From: Kofleriaceae bacterium
GTDB lineage: Bacteria; Myxococcota_A; Polyangia; Haliangiales; Haliangiaceae
Reading direction: 5' to 3'
DNA length: 64,000 bases
NCBI GenBank assembly: GCA_018057825.1
Contig: JAGPCY010000007.1
Coordinates: forward strand, 62,001-126,000
The notes under the pieces were generated by a model. The model was not told the DNA's origin. It saw nothing but the letters and a program-made list of their open reading frames with translations, and searched no databases. Below are positions 17,677 through 26,309 of the stretch, one piece after another. Made by a program: the position numbers and the translations under genes. Position 1 is the stretch's first letter, and the number at the start of each line of letters is the position of its first letter.

Positions 17677-18150
17677 ATGACGACCGCGATGTGGTTCACC
17701 GGCCGGCGCCGCACCGTGCGTGCGCTGGTCTACGGCGCGAGCGCGATCTTGACGATGGCGTGCGCCGCCGGCCTCGTCCTCGGCCATGTCGAGCTGGCCT
17801 GGCGGGTGGCCGGCGCCGAACCGACCCAGCGCTTGCTCACCCACGGCGGCGCGGTTGGCCTGGTCGGGCTCGCGGTGGTCGCCGGGTTGACCGTGTACGG
17901 CTGGCACGCCGAGCTGTCGGGCGCCCTGGCCGCCAGCGGCACCTCGATCCTGGCGCTCACCACCGTCGCCCATGTCTGGCTCGGCGTCCATGCCAGCGCC
18001 CTCGACGCCGCCGCGACTCAGAGCGTGGTGGCCACCCTGGCGCTGGCCGTGGTGCTGGTCGCGCGGGTCGTGAGCGACGTGCTGCTCGACGGCGCCGAGC
18101 ATCGGGCCCGGGCCGCCGGCGCGGCGTTGCCGATCGCGGTGCGGGTCTGA
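17677..18150 (+). CDS. Membrane protein, four predicted helices
   Basis: 157 residues from ATG 17677; an in-frame GTG at 17641 would add 12. Four hydrophobic stretches (about 16-38, 50-73, 81-103 and 110-133) follow a short basic N-terminus (TGRRR). Histidines sit near the ends of helices 1 and 3 (GHVELAW, AHVWLGVH), and another precedes helix 2. This would suit haem or quinone binding, but no family is recognised. Hydrophobic periodicity supports the plus-strand reading over overlapping minus-strand frames. Confidence 0.6.
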   Translation: MTTAMWFTGRRRTVRALVYGASAILTMACAAGLVLGHVELAWRVAGAEPTQRLLTHGGAVGLVGLAVVAGLTVYGWHAELSGALAASGTSILALTTVAHVWLGVHASALDAAATQSVVATLALAVVLVARVVSDVLLDGAEHRARAAGAALPIAVRV

Positions 18151-18185
18151 CCCAGGGCGGCGGGCCGCCCGGGTAGAGTGGGGTG

Positions 18186-18929
18186 ATGTTCTCGCGCGCC
18201 GCGCTTGTCGTCTCGCTGTCCCTCGCGGCCTGCACCACGCCACCGCCGCCGCTGGCACCGCCGCCGCCGCCACCGCCGCTCGCGATCGATGCCGCGCCGC
18301 CGCCGCCGCCGATCGACGCCCCGGTCCGCCCGGACGGCGCGGTCGACGCCGCGCGCCAGGCCCTCGGCGAGCGCGCCGCCGCCGCCGCCGGCCTCAAGCT
18401 GTACTCGCACCACCGCAAGCTCCTCGGCAACCGCGACGGTGTGTTCGCGCCGATGATCGCGACCGAGGACGGCGGCGTGGTCGTGATCGGCACGCAGGTC
18501 ACGCCGCGGCGTGGCCGCCCCGGGATCTCACTCGCGGTGGCGGCGCGGTTCGACGCCAGCGGCGCGGTGGTGTGGCGGCGCGACTTCGCCCGCGCCGGCT
18601 TCGCCGAGTCCGAGGGCGGCAGCGCGGCCCTGGTCGACGGTGGCGTCGCGCTGTTCGTCCTCGAGTACGTCAACCCGGCCTGGGGCGCGGTCACCCGGGT
18701 CGTCAAGCTCGACGACGCCGGCGCCGTGGTGTGGGACTGGCGCGGCCGCGGTCGCGGTGGCGTCGACACGCCCCACGCCGACCGCCTGCGCTACACCGCC
18801 GAGGGGACGATCGCGATCGAGGGCCACCTGTACCTGCGCAAGGGCGAGCCGGCGCGCACCTGGACCGGCGAGCTCGACGCCAGCGGCGTGCTCGTCCGCG
18901 ACGAGGTCGGCGCCGTCGCGGCGCCCTGA
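18186..18929 (+). CDS. Proline-rich lipoprotein
   Basis: 247 residues from ATG 18186, with a GTG codon directly before it. The signal MFSRAALVVSLSLAAC gives a lipobox LAAC. It is followed by a tether of about 35 residues made largely of Pro and Ala, which probably spans from the membrane anchor. The C-terminal 170 residues contain repeated VARFDASGAVVWRRDF / VVKLDDAGAVVWDWR blades, the pattern of PQQ- or Kelch-like propeller proteins with only a few blades. Function unknown; probably surface or periplasmic. Confidence 0.68.
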   Translation: MFSRAALVVSLSLAACTTPPPPLAPPPPPPPLAIDAAPPPPPIDAPVRPDGAVDAARQALGERAAAAAGLKLYSHHRKLLGNRDGVFAPMIATEDGGVVVIGTQVTPRRGRPGISLAVAARFDASGAVVWRRDFARAGFAESEGGSAALVDGGVALFVLEYVNPAWGAVTRVVKLDDAGAVVWDWRGRGRGGVDTPHADRLRYTAEGTIAIEGHLYLRKGEPARTWTGELDASGVLVRDEVGAVAAP

Positions 18930-19010
18930 CCGGTCGTCCGCGTCGGCCGGTGTCCCATGGGACCGCGCGGCGGGCGGGCCCCGGCGACGCGCGTCCGCGG
19001 GGTCCAACGC

Positions 19011-19026
19011 TGGCCTGACCCTTGCT
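19011..19026 (+). promoter_or_regulatory. Candidate sigma-54 (-24/-12) promoter
   Basis: TGGCctGacccTTGCT differs from the sigma-54 consensus only at two weakly conserved positions and has exact spacing. Its final C (19025) is 14 bases before ATG 19039, so the expected transcript start (about 19037) is practically at the start codon. It is the second of three sites with this same geometry in the window. Confidence 0.4.
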
Positions 19027-19038
19027 GAAGCCCAGGAC

Positions 19039-19719
19039 ATGTCGACGATCGCTCGCCGCCTCGCCCTGCTCCTGGTCGCCGCCCTCGCGGGTTGCCAGCC
19101 GATGGCCCCTCCGGTCGCGCCAGCGCCGTGGGCCAACGATCCGCGTCTGACTGTCACCGCGTCCGCCGACGCTGCCGCGATCACGCTCAACGGTCGCCCG
19201 ATCAGTCCCCGCGATCGCGAGGTCCTCGCCGGCTACGAGCGGCAGTGGGGCGTCGCGATCCCGGCCGGACACTACTGGTACGACGGCGTCAGCGGCGCGG
19301 TCGGGCAGTGGGGCGGCCCGACCCGCGGCTTCCTCGCGCCCGGGCTGGGCCTGGGCGGACCGCTGCCGACCAACGCCTCGGGTGGTGGCGACGGTCGCCT
19401 GACCGGGGTCTTCATCAACGGCCGCGAGCTCCACCCGCTCGACGTCGCCGGGTTGACCCGGATGCTCGGCCAGGCGCCGTGGCCGGGACGGTGGTGGGTC
19501 GACGGCCAGGGCAACTTCGGCCCCGAGGGCGGTGCGGCCGTCGGCAACCTGATGGCGGCGGCGCGCGGCCGCGGCGGTGGTGGCGACAGCTACTACAAGA
19601 GCGACGTCGGCACCGGCTCGTCGACCTTCGTCGGGTCGGGCTGCGCCGCGGTCAGCGCGCGGACCAACCCGTCGTCGTCCGATTCGTCGTCGTACTCGTA
19701 CTACGTCGGCTGCGAGTGA
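19039..19719 (+). CDS. Gly/Ser-rich lipoprotein of unknown function
   Basis: 226 residues from ATG 19039. The frame is open for 500 bases upstream, but the lipoprotein signal MSTIARRLALLLVAALAGC (lipobox LAGC, Cys19) fixes the start. The middle is aromatic-glycine rich: HYWYDGVSGAVGQWGGP, GGPLPTNASGGG, FINGRELHPLDV, GRWWVDGQGNFG. I recall this arrangement from uncharacterised secreted proteins, with no known role. The tail is Ser/Tyr rich (SSSDSSSYSYY) and ends in Cys-Glu. Confidence 0.7.
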   Translation: MSTIARRLALLLVAALAGCQPMAPPVAPAPWANDPRLTVTASADAAAITLNGRPISPRDREVLAGYERQWGVAIPAGHYWYDGVSGAVGQWGGPTRGFLAPGLGLGGPLPTNASGGGDGRLTGVFINGRELHPLDVAGLTRMLGQAPWPGRWWVDGQGNFGPEGGAAVGNLMAAARGRGGGGDSYYKSDVGTGSSTFVGSGCAAVSARTNPSSSDSSSYSYYVGCE

Positions 19720-19752
19720 CGGACGCGCTGCCGGCGCGGTAGCGTCGCGGCC

Positions 19753-20376
19753 ATGGCGATCACGCTCTATCACCACCCGTTCTCTCGCGCCGCGACCGTC
19801 GTCTGGATGCTCGAGGAGGTCGGCGTGCCGTACCAGCTCGCCTTCGTCGACCTGATGACCGGCGCGCACAAGGCGGAGGGGTTCCTGGCCAAGAACCCGA
19901 TGGGCAAGCTGCCCACCCTCGACGACGACGGCACGCTCGTGACCGAGACCGCGGCGATCGGCCTCTACCTCGCGGATCGCTACGCCGCCGGGCGGCTGGC
20001 GCCGGCCCTCGACGACCCGGCCCGCGCGCCGTACCTGCGGTGGTCGGTGTTCGCGCCGTCGGTGATCGAGCCGGCGGCGATGGCCAAGCTGGCCGGCTGG
20101 GAGGTCAAGGCCAGCCAGGCCGGGTGGGGCACCTACGACGCGATGGTGGCCTCGGTCGAGGCCGCGATCGGCGACGGCCCGTTCCTCCTGGGCGAGCGCT
20201 TCACCATGGCCGACGTGATCTTCGGCGGCACCGTGCGCTACATGCTGCGGTTCAAGATGATCGACGCGCGCCCGCGGCTGGTCGACTACGTCGCGCGCCT
20301 CGAGGCGCGGCCGACGCTTCAGGCCGCCGAGGCCAAGAACGCGGCGGTGATCGCCGAGCGCGGGCTGGGTCGATAG
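19753..20376 (+). CDS. Glutathione S-transferase family protein
   Basis: 207 residues. The N-terminal thioredoxin-like half (1-77) begins ITLYHHPFSRAATVVWML, contains NPMGKLPTL with the cis-proline, and has the TETAAI glutathione gamma-glutamyl contact. The helical C-terminal half includes GERFTMADVIFG, the typical N-capping segment. Ser10 and His8 near the N-terminus are candidate thiolate-stabilising residues. It should conjugate glutathione to electrophiles or act as a thiol reductase in the cytosol. It is convergent with the DUF4139 gene; a weak hairpin (20393-20413) separates them. Confidence 0.88.
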   Translation: MAITLYHHPFSRAATVVWMLEEVGVPYQLAFVDLMTGAHKAEGFLAKNPMGKLPTLDDDGTLVTETAAIGLYLADRYAAGRLAPALDDPARAPYLRWSVFAPSVIEPAAMAKLAGWEVKASQAGWGTYDAMVASVEAAIGDGPFLLGERFTMADVIFGGTVRYMLRFKMIDARPRLVDYVARLEARPTLQAAEAKNAAVIAERGLGR

Positions 20377-20423
20377 CGCACGCAGAGCGCAAGCGAGCAC
20401 GGTCGCCGCTCGCCCCGGCGGCG

Positions 20424-22640
20424 TCACGGCGCCGACGCGCTGGTCGAGGCGTCGGTCAGGTGCAGCTCGGCCAGGGCGTCGGCGAACTGCACGCGCAGGA
20501 GCATGACGCGATCCTGCGCCTCGACGATCGCCAGCGTGATGGCCTGCAGGCGGCTCGCCATCTCGCCCGCCTTGTGTGCGAGCTGGGTCGACAGCGCCGC
20601 CGCGGTCTTGACCTTGCGCAGCCCCAGGAGCTGGCTGGTCAGCTCGGCCTGGCGATCGCGGTACTCGCCGGCGCGCTCGCGCAGGCTGGCGATCTTGTCG
20701 ACGGTGTCGAACAGCTCGCGGTGGATGGCGAGGATCGCCGAGAGCTGCTGCCGTAGCTCGGGCGACGGCCGGTCGCTCTGCACGTAGACCGCGAGTTGGT
20801 CGAGCGTACTGGTGTCGGCGAGCACGAGGCGCCGGGTCAGCGGCGTCGCCTCTTCGAGCGTGAGCTGCCGGGTCTCGCCGGCCTCGAGCCGCACCGCCAC
20901 CAGGAGCGCGTCGCCGACCCGCTCGAGCGGCAGCGTGACGTCGAGCAGCGTCCAGCCCGGCTCGATGGGGTGGCGGACGTAGACCGTCGCCGGGCTGCGC
21001 AGCCGGCTGGTGATCGTGAGCGTGCGCGTGCGGATGTGCTGGACCTCGGCGGTCAGGATGCCGCGCTCGAGGGTCACGAGCCGCGCCAGCTCGTCGCGGG
21101 TGCCGCCGTCGGTGTCGACCACGATCTGGCGGTCGAGCGCGTAGGGGATCACCACCGCGGCGTGCGGCGGCACCGCGTCGGTCAGGCCCTCGCCGACGTA
21201 GCGGCCCTCGCCGTAGACCGTGATCGGACCGGCCTCGAGGGTTGAGTCGGTCGGGTTCTCGAGGCGCACGGCCTTGAACGCGAACCGCGGGTTGCCGCGC
21301 TCACCGAGGCCGTCGTAGAGGTAGGCCTCGCGGCCGGTGGTCTTGGCTCGCAGCACCGACACCATGGCGCTGGTCCCGTCGCCGACGGTCATCGCCGTCC
21401 CGGACGAGAACAGGCTCTCGCCGACCGGCGCGGCGTCGCTGGTATCGGCGGCGGCCGCGGTCCTGGTCGCGGCCTCGGCCGGAGCGGCCTCGGTGACGAT
21501 CGCCACCGAGGCCCGCGCTGCGATGCCGCCCGACGCGACGCGCACCCGACCCGGCGCGACGCCGGCGTCGATGAGCTGGTTGCGCACCAGGTTGGCGCGC
21601 TCGAGCGCGAGCTTGTCGCTGTCGCGCTCGCCGGGCGCGGCGAAGCCCTGGACCACCACATACTGCCGCTGCTTGATCAGCGCGCTCGACACCTGGCCGA
21701 GCTTCTCGTCGCCGAGCTTGACCGACGCGTAGGGATCGGGCGGCGGCGTCACGGTGATGCCGTGGCGCGTCGACGACGGATCGATGGTCGGCCCGCGGTC
21801 GACGGTGTTGATGCCCTCGACCACGTAGGTGCTCTCGAGCGAGGTCGAGCCCGAGAACGTCGCGCCCACCGCGTCGCTCTGATCGCCCGCCGCGGTGCCC
21901 AGCACCGCCTCGAAGGTGCGGCCGACCGGGAGGTTCTTGGTGTAGTCCTCGGTGAGCGTGGCGTTGCCGCGGATCTCGTCGGCGTCGAGGGTCAGGACGT
22001 TCTGCACCGCGACCTGGGGCCCGGCCGCGCCGCCGTACGGGCTGACCGCGGTCGGCGGCGCGATCGCGAAGGCCTCCTCGGGCGATAGCTCGGCGCGGTC
22101 GACCGTGCGCACGCTCCACAGATCGTAGCGGAACGACATCGCCGAGCTGGAGCCGACCCCAACGACGACGTCCTTCCAGTCCTCACCCGACAGGTTGTCG
22201 ACCACCGCCCAGCCCTCGAGCATCGCCGCGTCCTCGGCGCCGAGCACCAGGCGGTAGCTCGGCTTCCACGCCGCCGCGTCGGTGACGTAGGTCATGACCA
22301 CCTCGGCGCGATCGCCGACCGCGCCGCCGAGGTCGAGCTGCATGTCGATCACCGGCGCGTCGTCGGCCTGGCGCCGCGGGAACGACACCGGCAGCGGCCG
22401 CTGGGTGCGGGCGTCGACCACGGTCAGCGACTTCAAGAAGTCGTCGACCCGCTCGCGCGGGACCCGCACGGTCAGCTTGCCGCCGGCCACCTGGGCCCGG
22501 CGCTCGTAGAACGCGACGCCGTTGCGGTACACGACCACCTTGCCGAGGGGCACCTTGTCGACGGCGACGTGGCGCAGGCCGTGGGGCGCGCAGCCGGCCA
22601 GGGCCGCGACGACCAGGGATAGAGAGAGACAGTGGCGCAT
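20424..22640 (-). CDS. DUF4139 lipoprotein with TonB-plug-like and OmpA-like inserts
   Basis: 738 residues from ATG 22640, fixed by an AGGAGG ribosome site and a lipoprotein signal (MRHCLSLSLVVAALAGC, Cys17). Residues about 30-180 and about 400-670 match the DUF4139 pattern (VVVYRNGVAFYERR, AWKPSYRLVLG, DWKDVVVGVGSS; later PHAAVVIPYALDRQI, SRLRSPATVYVRHPIEPGW). Between them sits unrelated material. One part is a segment resembling the plug of TonB-dependent receptors (225-280: LTEDYTKNLPVGRTFEAVLG, FSGSTSLES, YVVEGINT). The other resembles part of an OmpA-type domain (about 325-372: VVVQGFAAPGE, ERANLVRNQLIDAGVAPGRV). The C-terminus is a coiled coil (about 670-725). Confidence 0.85.
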   Translation of the reverse strand: MRHCLSLSLVVAALAGCAPHGLRHVAVDKVPLGKVVVYRNGVAFYERRAQVAGGKLTVRVPRERVDDFLKSLTVVDARTQRPLPVSFPRRQADDAPVIDMQLDLGGAVGDRAEVVMTYVTDAAAWKPSYRLVLGAEDAAMLEGWAVVDNLSGEDWKDVVVGVGSSSAMSFRYDLWSVRTVDRAELSPEEAFAIAPPTAVSPYGGAAGPQVAVQNVLTLDADEIRGNATLTEDYTKNLPVGRTFEAVLGTAAGDQSDAVGATFSGSTSLESTYVVEGINTVDRGPTIDPSSTRHGITVTPPPDPYASVKLGDEKLGQVSSALIKQRQYVVVQGFAAPGERDSDKLALERANLVRNQLIDAGVAPGRVRVASGGIAARASVAIVTEAAPAEAATRTAAAADTSDAAPVGESLFSSGTAMTVGDGTSAMVSVLRAKTTGREAYLYDGLGERGNPRFAFKAVRLENPTDSTLEAGPITVYGEGRYVGEGLTDAVPPHAAVVIPYALDRQIVVDTDGGTRDELARLVTLERGILTAEVQHIRTRTLTITSRLRSPATVYVRHPIEPGWTLLDVTLPLERVGDALLVAVRLEAGETRQLTLEEATPLTRRLVLADTSTLDQLAVYVQSDRPSPELRQQLSAILAIHRELFDTVDKIASLRERAGEYRDRQAELTSQLLGLRKVKTAAALSTQLAHKAGEMASRLQAITLAIVEAQDRVMLLRVQFADALAELHLTDASTSASAP

Positions 22641-22817
22641 GGTTCCTCCTCTGCGCTTGCACGCACCCCGCGCGGCGTTGGGTTCCGGCCTTGGCTCACC
22701 GCTGCTGGCGCGCTGCGACCCGTCGCACGCGGGTGCGACAGCCGACCGGCCGACCCGGCCGAGAAATGTCAGGCGGGTCGCTCCCCGCAGCCACGACGGT
22801 TGGTGTAGCTGACGGGC

Positions 22818-23777
22818 ATGACGACCGTGTCTCGTATCCTCGCAACCGCCGCCGCGGTCGCCGCGACCTCCGCGAGCTCCGCATGCACCGACGTGGGCGC
22901 GCCGGTCACCGCGGCGCCGACCACCGCCGCGCCGATCATCGGTGGTGGCCCGGCACCCGACGACCACGCGGTGGTCTTGCTCGCCGCCTACCCGAACGAT
23001 CGCTCGGTCCTGGCGACCTGCACCGCGACCGTGATCGCCGACGACGTGCTCCTCACCGCCGCCCATTGCATCGATCACCCGGGGTGGCGCTACGGCATGT
23101 TCGTCGGCGCCGACGCCGCGATCTACCCGACCCTGGCCGACCTCGAGCCGCACCTGGCGCCGGTGACCGCGGTCCACCTCCACCCGAGCTACCAGCGCAC
23201 GCCGCCGTTCGCGGCCGATATCGGCGTGGCGCTCCTGGCCCAGCCGACGACGATCGCGCCGCTGCCGATCGGCCGCGTCGCCCTGGGGCCCGACGTGGTC
23301 GGGCGCCCCGCTCGCATCGTCGGCTACGGCCAGGCCACGCTCGGGGTCGCCAGCGCGACCCGGCGCCAGGCCGCCACCGTGGTCGACGGCCTCGACCCCG
23401 ACGACACGGTGCGGGTCGGTGACGCGGCCCACGTGACCTGCCTGGGCGACTCCGGCGGGCCGGCCTTGGTGCGGGTCGACGGCGTCGAGACCGTGATCGG
23501 CGTCGACTCCTACGCCGACAACGGGCTGTGCGATCGGCCCGCGCACTTCCGCCGCACCGATCTCTATCTCTCGTTCATCGACACCTTCGCCGGGGCGCCC
23601 GCCGGGCCCGACGCGGGGCAGGGGACCGGCGCCGACGCCGGGGACGATCCGGGCGAAGACGGCGGCGGCTGCCAGGTCGGCGGCGGCCGTGGGGTGGGCC
23701 TCCTGGTCGGGCTCGGCGCGGTGGCGCTGGTGCGGCGTCGTCGCGGCCGCGGCCGCGGTCACAGCCGGACGGTGTAG
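22818..23777 (+). CDS. Trypsin-like serine protease with MYXO-CTERM tail
   Basis: 319 residues, secreted. After a signal peptide and an Ala/Thr-rich stretch, the S1 fold starts at IIGGG (40-44, the trypsinogen-type activation site). The catalytic triad is complete: His83 in LTAAHC, Asp134 in AADIGVALL, Ser212 in GDSGGP. An Asp/Gly-rich linker leads to a Gly-Gly-Cys motif, one hydrophobic helix (GVGLLVGLGAVAL) and a terminal Arg cluster. This is the MYXO-CTERM arrangement, recognised by a rhombosortase/myxosortase-type system for surface anchoring. The last 19 bases overlap the convergent gene's end. Confidence 0.93.
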   Translation: MTTVSRILATAAAVAATSASSACTDVGAPVTAAPTTAAPIIGGGPAPDDHAVVLLAAYPNDRSVLATCTATVIADDVLLTAAHCIDHPGWRYGMFVGADAAIYPTLADLEPHLAPVTAVHLHPSYQRTPPFAADIGVALLAQPTTIAPLPIGRVALGPDVVGRPARIVGYGQATLGVASATRRQAATVVDGLDPDDTVRVGDAAHVTCLGDSGGPALVRVDGVETVIGVDSYADNGLCDRPAHFRRTDLYLSFIDTFAGAPAGPDAGQGTGADAGDDPGEDGGGCQVGGGRGVGLLVGLGAVALVRRRRGRGRGHSRTV

Positions 23778-24895
23778 AACAGCTCGCCGGCGCCGCGCGC
23801 GATCGCGAACAGGTGGGTCGTGGGATCGGCGGTCGGCAACGCGAACTCCACCTCCTCGCCGCGAAACAGGGCGCCGCGGTGGCCGCGGTCGAGGCGCCAG
23901 ACGGTGGCGCCGCCGTCGGGCCCGTGGCTGGTCACCAGCGCGCGGCCGACCGCGTAGACCCGGGTGTCGGCGACGGCGCCGAGGTCGCGCGTGGCGCCGG
24001 TCGCGAGGTCGGCGACCACCAGGCGCGCGCGCTCATCATCGACGACGATCAGGGCCGCGACCTGGGCGCCGTCGGCGCTCATCGCCATCCACCGCGGCAC
24101 CCCCGGGATCGCGACCCGCGGGGCCTCGCCGGGCCGCGCGCACCAGACGTCGGGCTGTCGGGTGTAGCGGCGGGCGGCGCACACCATCGCGCCGTCGTCG
24201 GCGACCGCGACGTCGGCGTCGCGAGTCCACGGCAGCTCGAGCTCGGCGCCGGTCGCGACGTCGAGCAGGCGCGCCTCGGCGGCGCCGTCGGCCGGCCGGT
24301 ACCAGAAGCGGCCGGCGAACGGGCGATCCTCGCTCACCTTCCTGGCGGTCGCCTCGTCGCACCGGGTCGCGCCCAGCGCCCGCGGCGCCGCGTCCGGCTG
24401 CGCCAGGTCGACGGTGAGGATCCGACACCCCGTCGAGATCATCGCGGTGCGAGCATCGCGGAACTCGACCGCGAGCATCGCGTAGGGCACGCCGAACCCG
24501 CCGCGCCAGCGCACCGCGCCGGTGGCGACGTCGACGATCGCCACCGAGGCGTCGTCCTCGGCGGTGTAGGCCAGGGTCGCGCCGCCAGGGGCGATCGCGA
24601 TCCGGTACGGTCGGCCGGTCAACGCGAGCCGCCGCGGCTTGCCGCGCGGTCCGTGGAGCACGCCGCCGCGCAAGCCGTAGAGGAACCAGTGGCGGCGGTC
24701 GCTCGACATGACCACCCAGGGTCCGCCGGCCTGGCGCGTGAGCGTGGGCTTCACGCGGCGCAGCGGTAGCTCGGCCGTCGGTGTGGCCGTCGGCCCGGTC
24801 GTCGGCCCGATCGTCGGCTCGGCCCGGGCCGGTGGCGCGATCAAGGTCAGGGCCAGCGCGGCCAGCGCGGCGGGGCGGAGCGCGGAGGCGAGCAT
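23759..24895 (-). CDS. Exported beta-propeller-like protein
   Basis: 378 residues with a classical signal peptide (MLASALRPAALAALALTLIAPPARAE). The mature protein shows repeated blades of the form VAIVDVATGAVRW, RLLDVATGAELELPW and LVVADLATGATRDLG, typical of WD40/TolB-like or YVTN propellers. A catalytic site is not visible; a binding or scaffold role in the periplasm is likely. Its 3' end overlaps the convergent MYXO-CTERM protease gene by 19 bases. Confidence 0.75.
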   Translation of the reverse strand: MLASALRPAALAALALTLIAPPARAEPTIGPTTGPTATPTAELPLRRVKPTLTRQAGGPWVVMSSDRRHWFLYGLRGGVLHGPRGKPRRLALTGRPYRIAIAPGGATLAYTAEDDASVAIVDVATGAVRWRGGFGVPYAMLAVEFRDARTAMISTGCRILTVDLAQPDAAPRALGATRCDEATARKVSEDRPFAGRFWYRPADGAAEARLLDVATGAELELPWTRDADVAVADDGAMVCAARRYTRQPDVWCARPGEAPRVAIPGVPRWMAMSADGAQVAALIVVDDERARLVVADLATGATRDLGAVADTRVYAVGRALVTSHGPDGGATVWRLDRGHRGALFRGEEVEFALPTADPTTHLFAIARGAGELFYTVRL

Positions 24896-25027
24896 GGGAG
24901 ACAGACGGGATCACCGCCCGGACATTCACGCGTCCCGCTCGTGGCGCCAGGCCGCTTCCTCCGCGTCCGCCGCGCGCACCGAACGGTTCGGTTCCAAGCG
25001 CGGCGCGCCTCGCGGTATGCCTCGGCC

Positions 25028-25822
25028 ATGTCGCCCACCGCGCCGATCGATCCGCTCGCGCACAACCGCGCGGCCTGGGACGCCCAGGTCGCCGCCGGCA
25101 ACCGCTGGACCCAGCCGGTCAGCTTCGACGAGGTCGCCCGGGCCCGGGCCGGCGACTGGCAGGTGGTCCTGACCCCGACGGTGCCGGTGCCGCGCGGCTG
25201 GTTCGGCGACCTGCGCGGCAAGCGCGTGCTCGGCCTGGCCTCGGGCGGCGGCCAGCAGGGACCGCTCTTGGCCGCGGCTGGCGCCGAGGTCACGATCTTC
25301 GACAACTCGCCGGCGCAGCTCGCGCAGGATCGCCTGGTCGCCGACCGCGACGGCCTGACCATCGCGACGGTGCAGGGCGACATGCGCGATCTGTCGGCGT
25401 TCGCGGACGCCTCCTTCGATCTGGTCTTTCACCCGTGCAGTAACGCCTTCGTCCCCGAGGTGCGCCCGGTGTGGCGCGAGGTCGCGCGGGTGTTGCGGCC
25501 GGGCGGCGAGCTCTTGGCCGGCAACACCAACCCGGTCGTCTACACCGCCGACCTCGCCCGCGAGCGGGCTGGCGAGATGACGATGAAGTACGCGATCCCG
25601 TATTCCGATCTCGACCACCAGGACGACCCCGAGGTCCGGGCCATCCTCGAGCGCGGCGAGCCGGTGTCCTTCGGCCACACGCTCGAGGATTTGATCGGCG
25701 GGCAGCTCGACGCCGGCCTGGTGCTTATCGGCTTCTACGAGGATCGCTGGACCACCGCGTCGGAGCCGGTCCACCGCTTCCTGCCGTGCTACTTCGCGAC
25801 CCGCGCGCGCCGTCCGGCGTAG
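25028..25822 (+). CDS. Class I SAM-dependent methyltransferase
   Basis: 264 residues from ATG 25028. SAM-binding motif I is VLGLASGGGQQGP (the GxGxG-like loop), followed by VTIFDNSPAQL (motif II acidic residue region), VQGDMRDLSAF and FDLVFHPCSNAFVPEV. This arrangement is that of the small-molecule methyltransferases related to UbiE/COQ5. The substrate is unknown. It stands alone, with no operon partners on its strand. Confidence 0.88.
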   Translation: MSPTAPIDPLAHNRAAWDAQVAAGNRWTQPVSFDEVARARAGDWQVVLTPTVPVPRGWFGDLRGKRVLGLASGGGQQGPLLAAAGAEVTIFDNSPAQLAQDRLVADRDGLTIATVQGDMRDLSAFADASFDLVFHPCSNAFVPEVRPVWREVARVLRPGGELLAGNTNPVVYTADLARERAGEMTMKYAIPYSDLDHQDDPEVRAILERGEPVSFGHTLEDLIGGQLDAGLVLIGFYEDRWTTASEPVHRFLPCYFATRARRPA

Positions 25823-25826
25823 TCGC

Positions 25827-26240
25827 TCACACCGCGCCCGGGTTCGTGCGCGGCGTCGACGGCACCGGGTAGCGCTCCCGGCTCGGCGCCGCGGGATCGA
25901 CCCACATGACGCAGGTGCCGCCGAGGTCATCGATCGGCTCCCTCGTCACCGGATACACGAGGACCAAGGCGTCGCAGCCGAGCTCGGCGGCCTTGGCGCG
26001 CAACCGCGCCAGGTGGCGATCGCCGGGCGCCCGGTCGGGCCCCGAGGTGAGCTGGGCCACCTCGATCATCGGGCGGGTCGGCCGGCCGGTCGAGATCACC
26101 TCGACCTCGTCGGCGGGGCGCGGCGTCAACGGGCGTGGGGACGCGTTCAGGGCCTGGACCTGCACCGCCGTGGTGCAACCGACCACGAGCACCATCGCGA
26201 GCGCGATCCGGGCAGCGAACCAACAGCGACGCAGCGTCAT
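25827..26240 (-). CDS. Small lipoprotein, RcsF-like
   Basis: 137 residues. Signal MTLRRCWFAARIALAMVLVVGC with lipobox VVGC. The central part, PADEVEVISTGRPTRPMIEVAQL followed by LRAKAAELGCDALVLV, matches the layout of RcsF/DUF4156-type outer-membrane lipoproteins, where a single conserved Cys in AAELGCDA takes part in disulfide bonding. A stress-sensing or structural role is possible; no two-component partner is nearby. Confidence 0.68.
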   Translation of the reverse strand: MTLRRCWFAARIALAMVLVVGCTTAVQVQALNASPRPLTPRPADEVEVISTGRPTRPMIEVAQLTSGPDRAPGDRHLARLRAKAAELGCDALVLVYPVTREPIDDLGGTCVMWVDPAAPSRERYPVPSTPRTNPGAV

Positions 26241-26309
26241 CGCGGCGAGCCTAACAACCGCGATGGCCGCGCGTCGACCGACGGCTGGGCCACTGTGATC
26301 GCCGCCTCG

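Noticed and set aside
18952-18963. Palindrome GTCCCATGGGAC between two lipoprotein genes
   Set aside because: Perfect but isolated, with no promoter or second copy. Palindromes of this length are expected in 64 kb of GC-rich DNA.
22641-23762. Extension of the DUF4139 gene upstream to 23762
   Set aside because: It is antisense to the serine protease. The AGGAGG site and lipoprotein signal fix the start at 22640.
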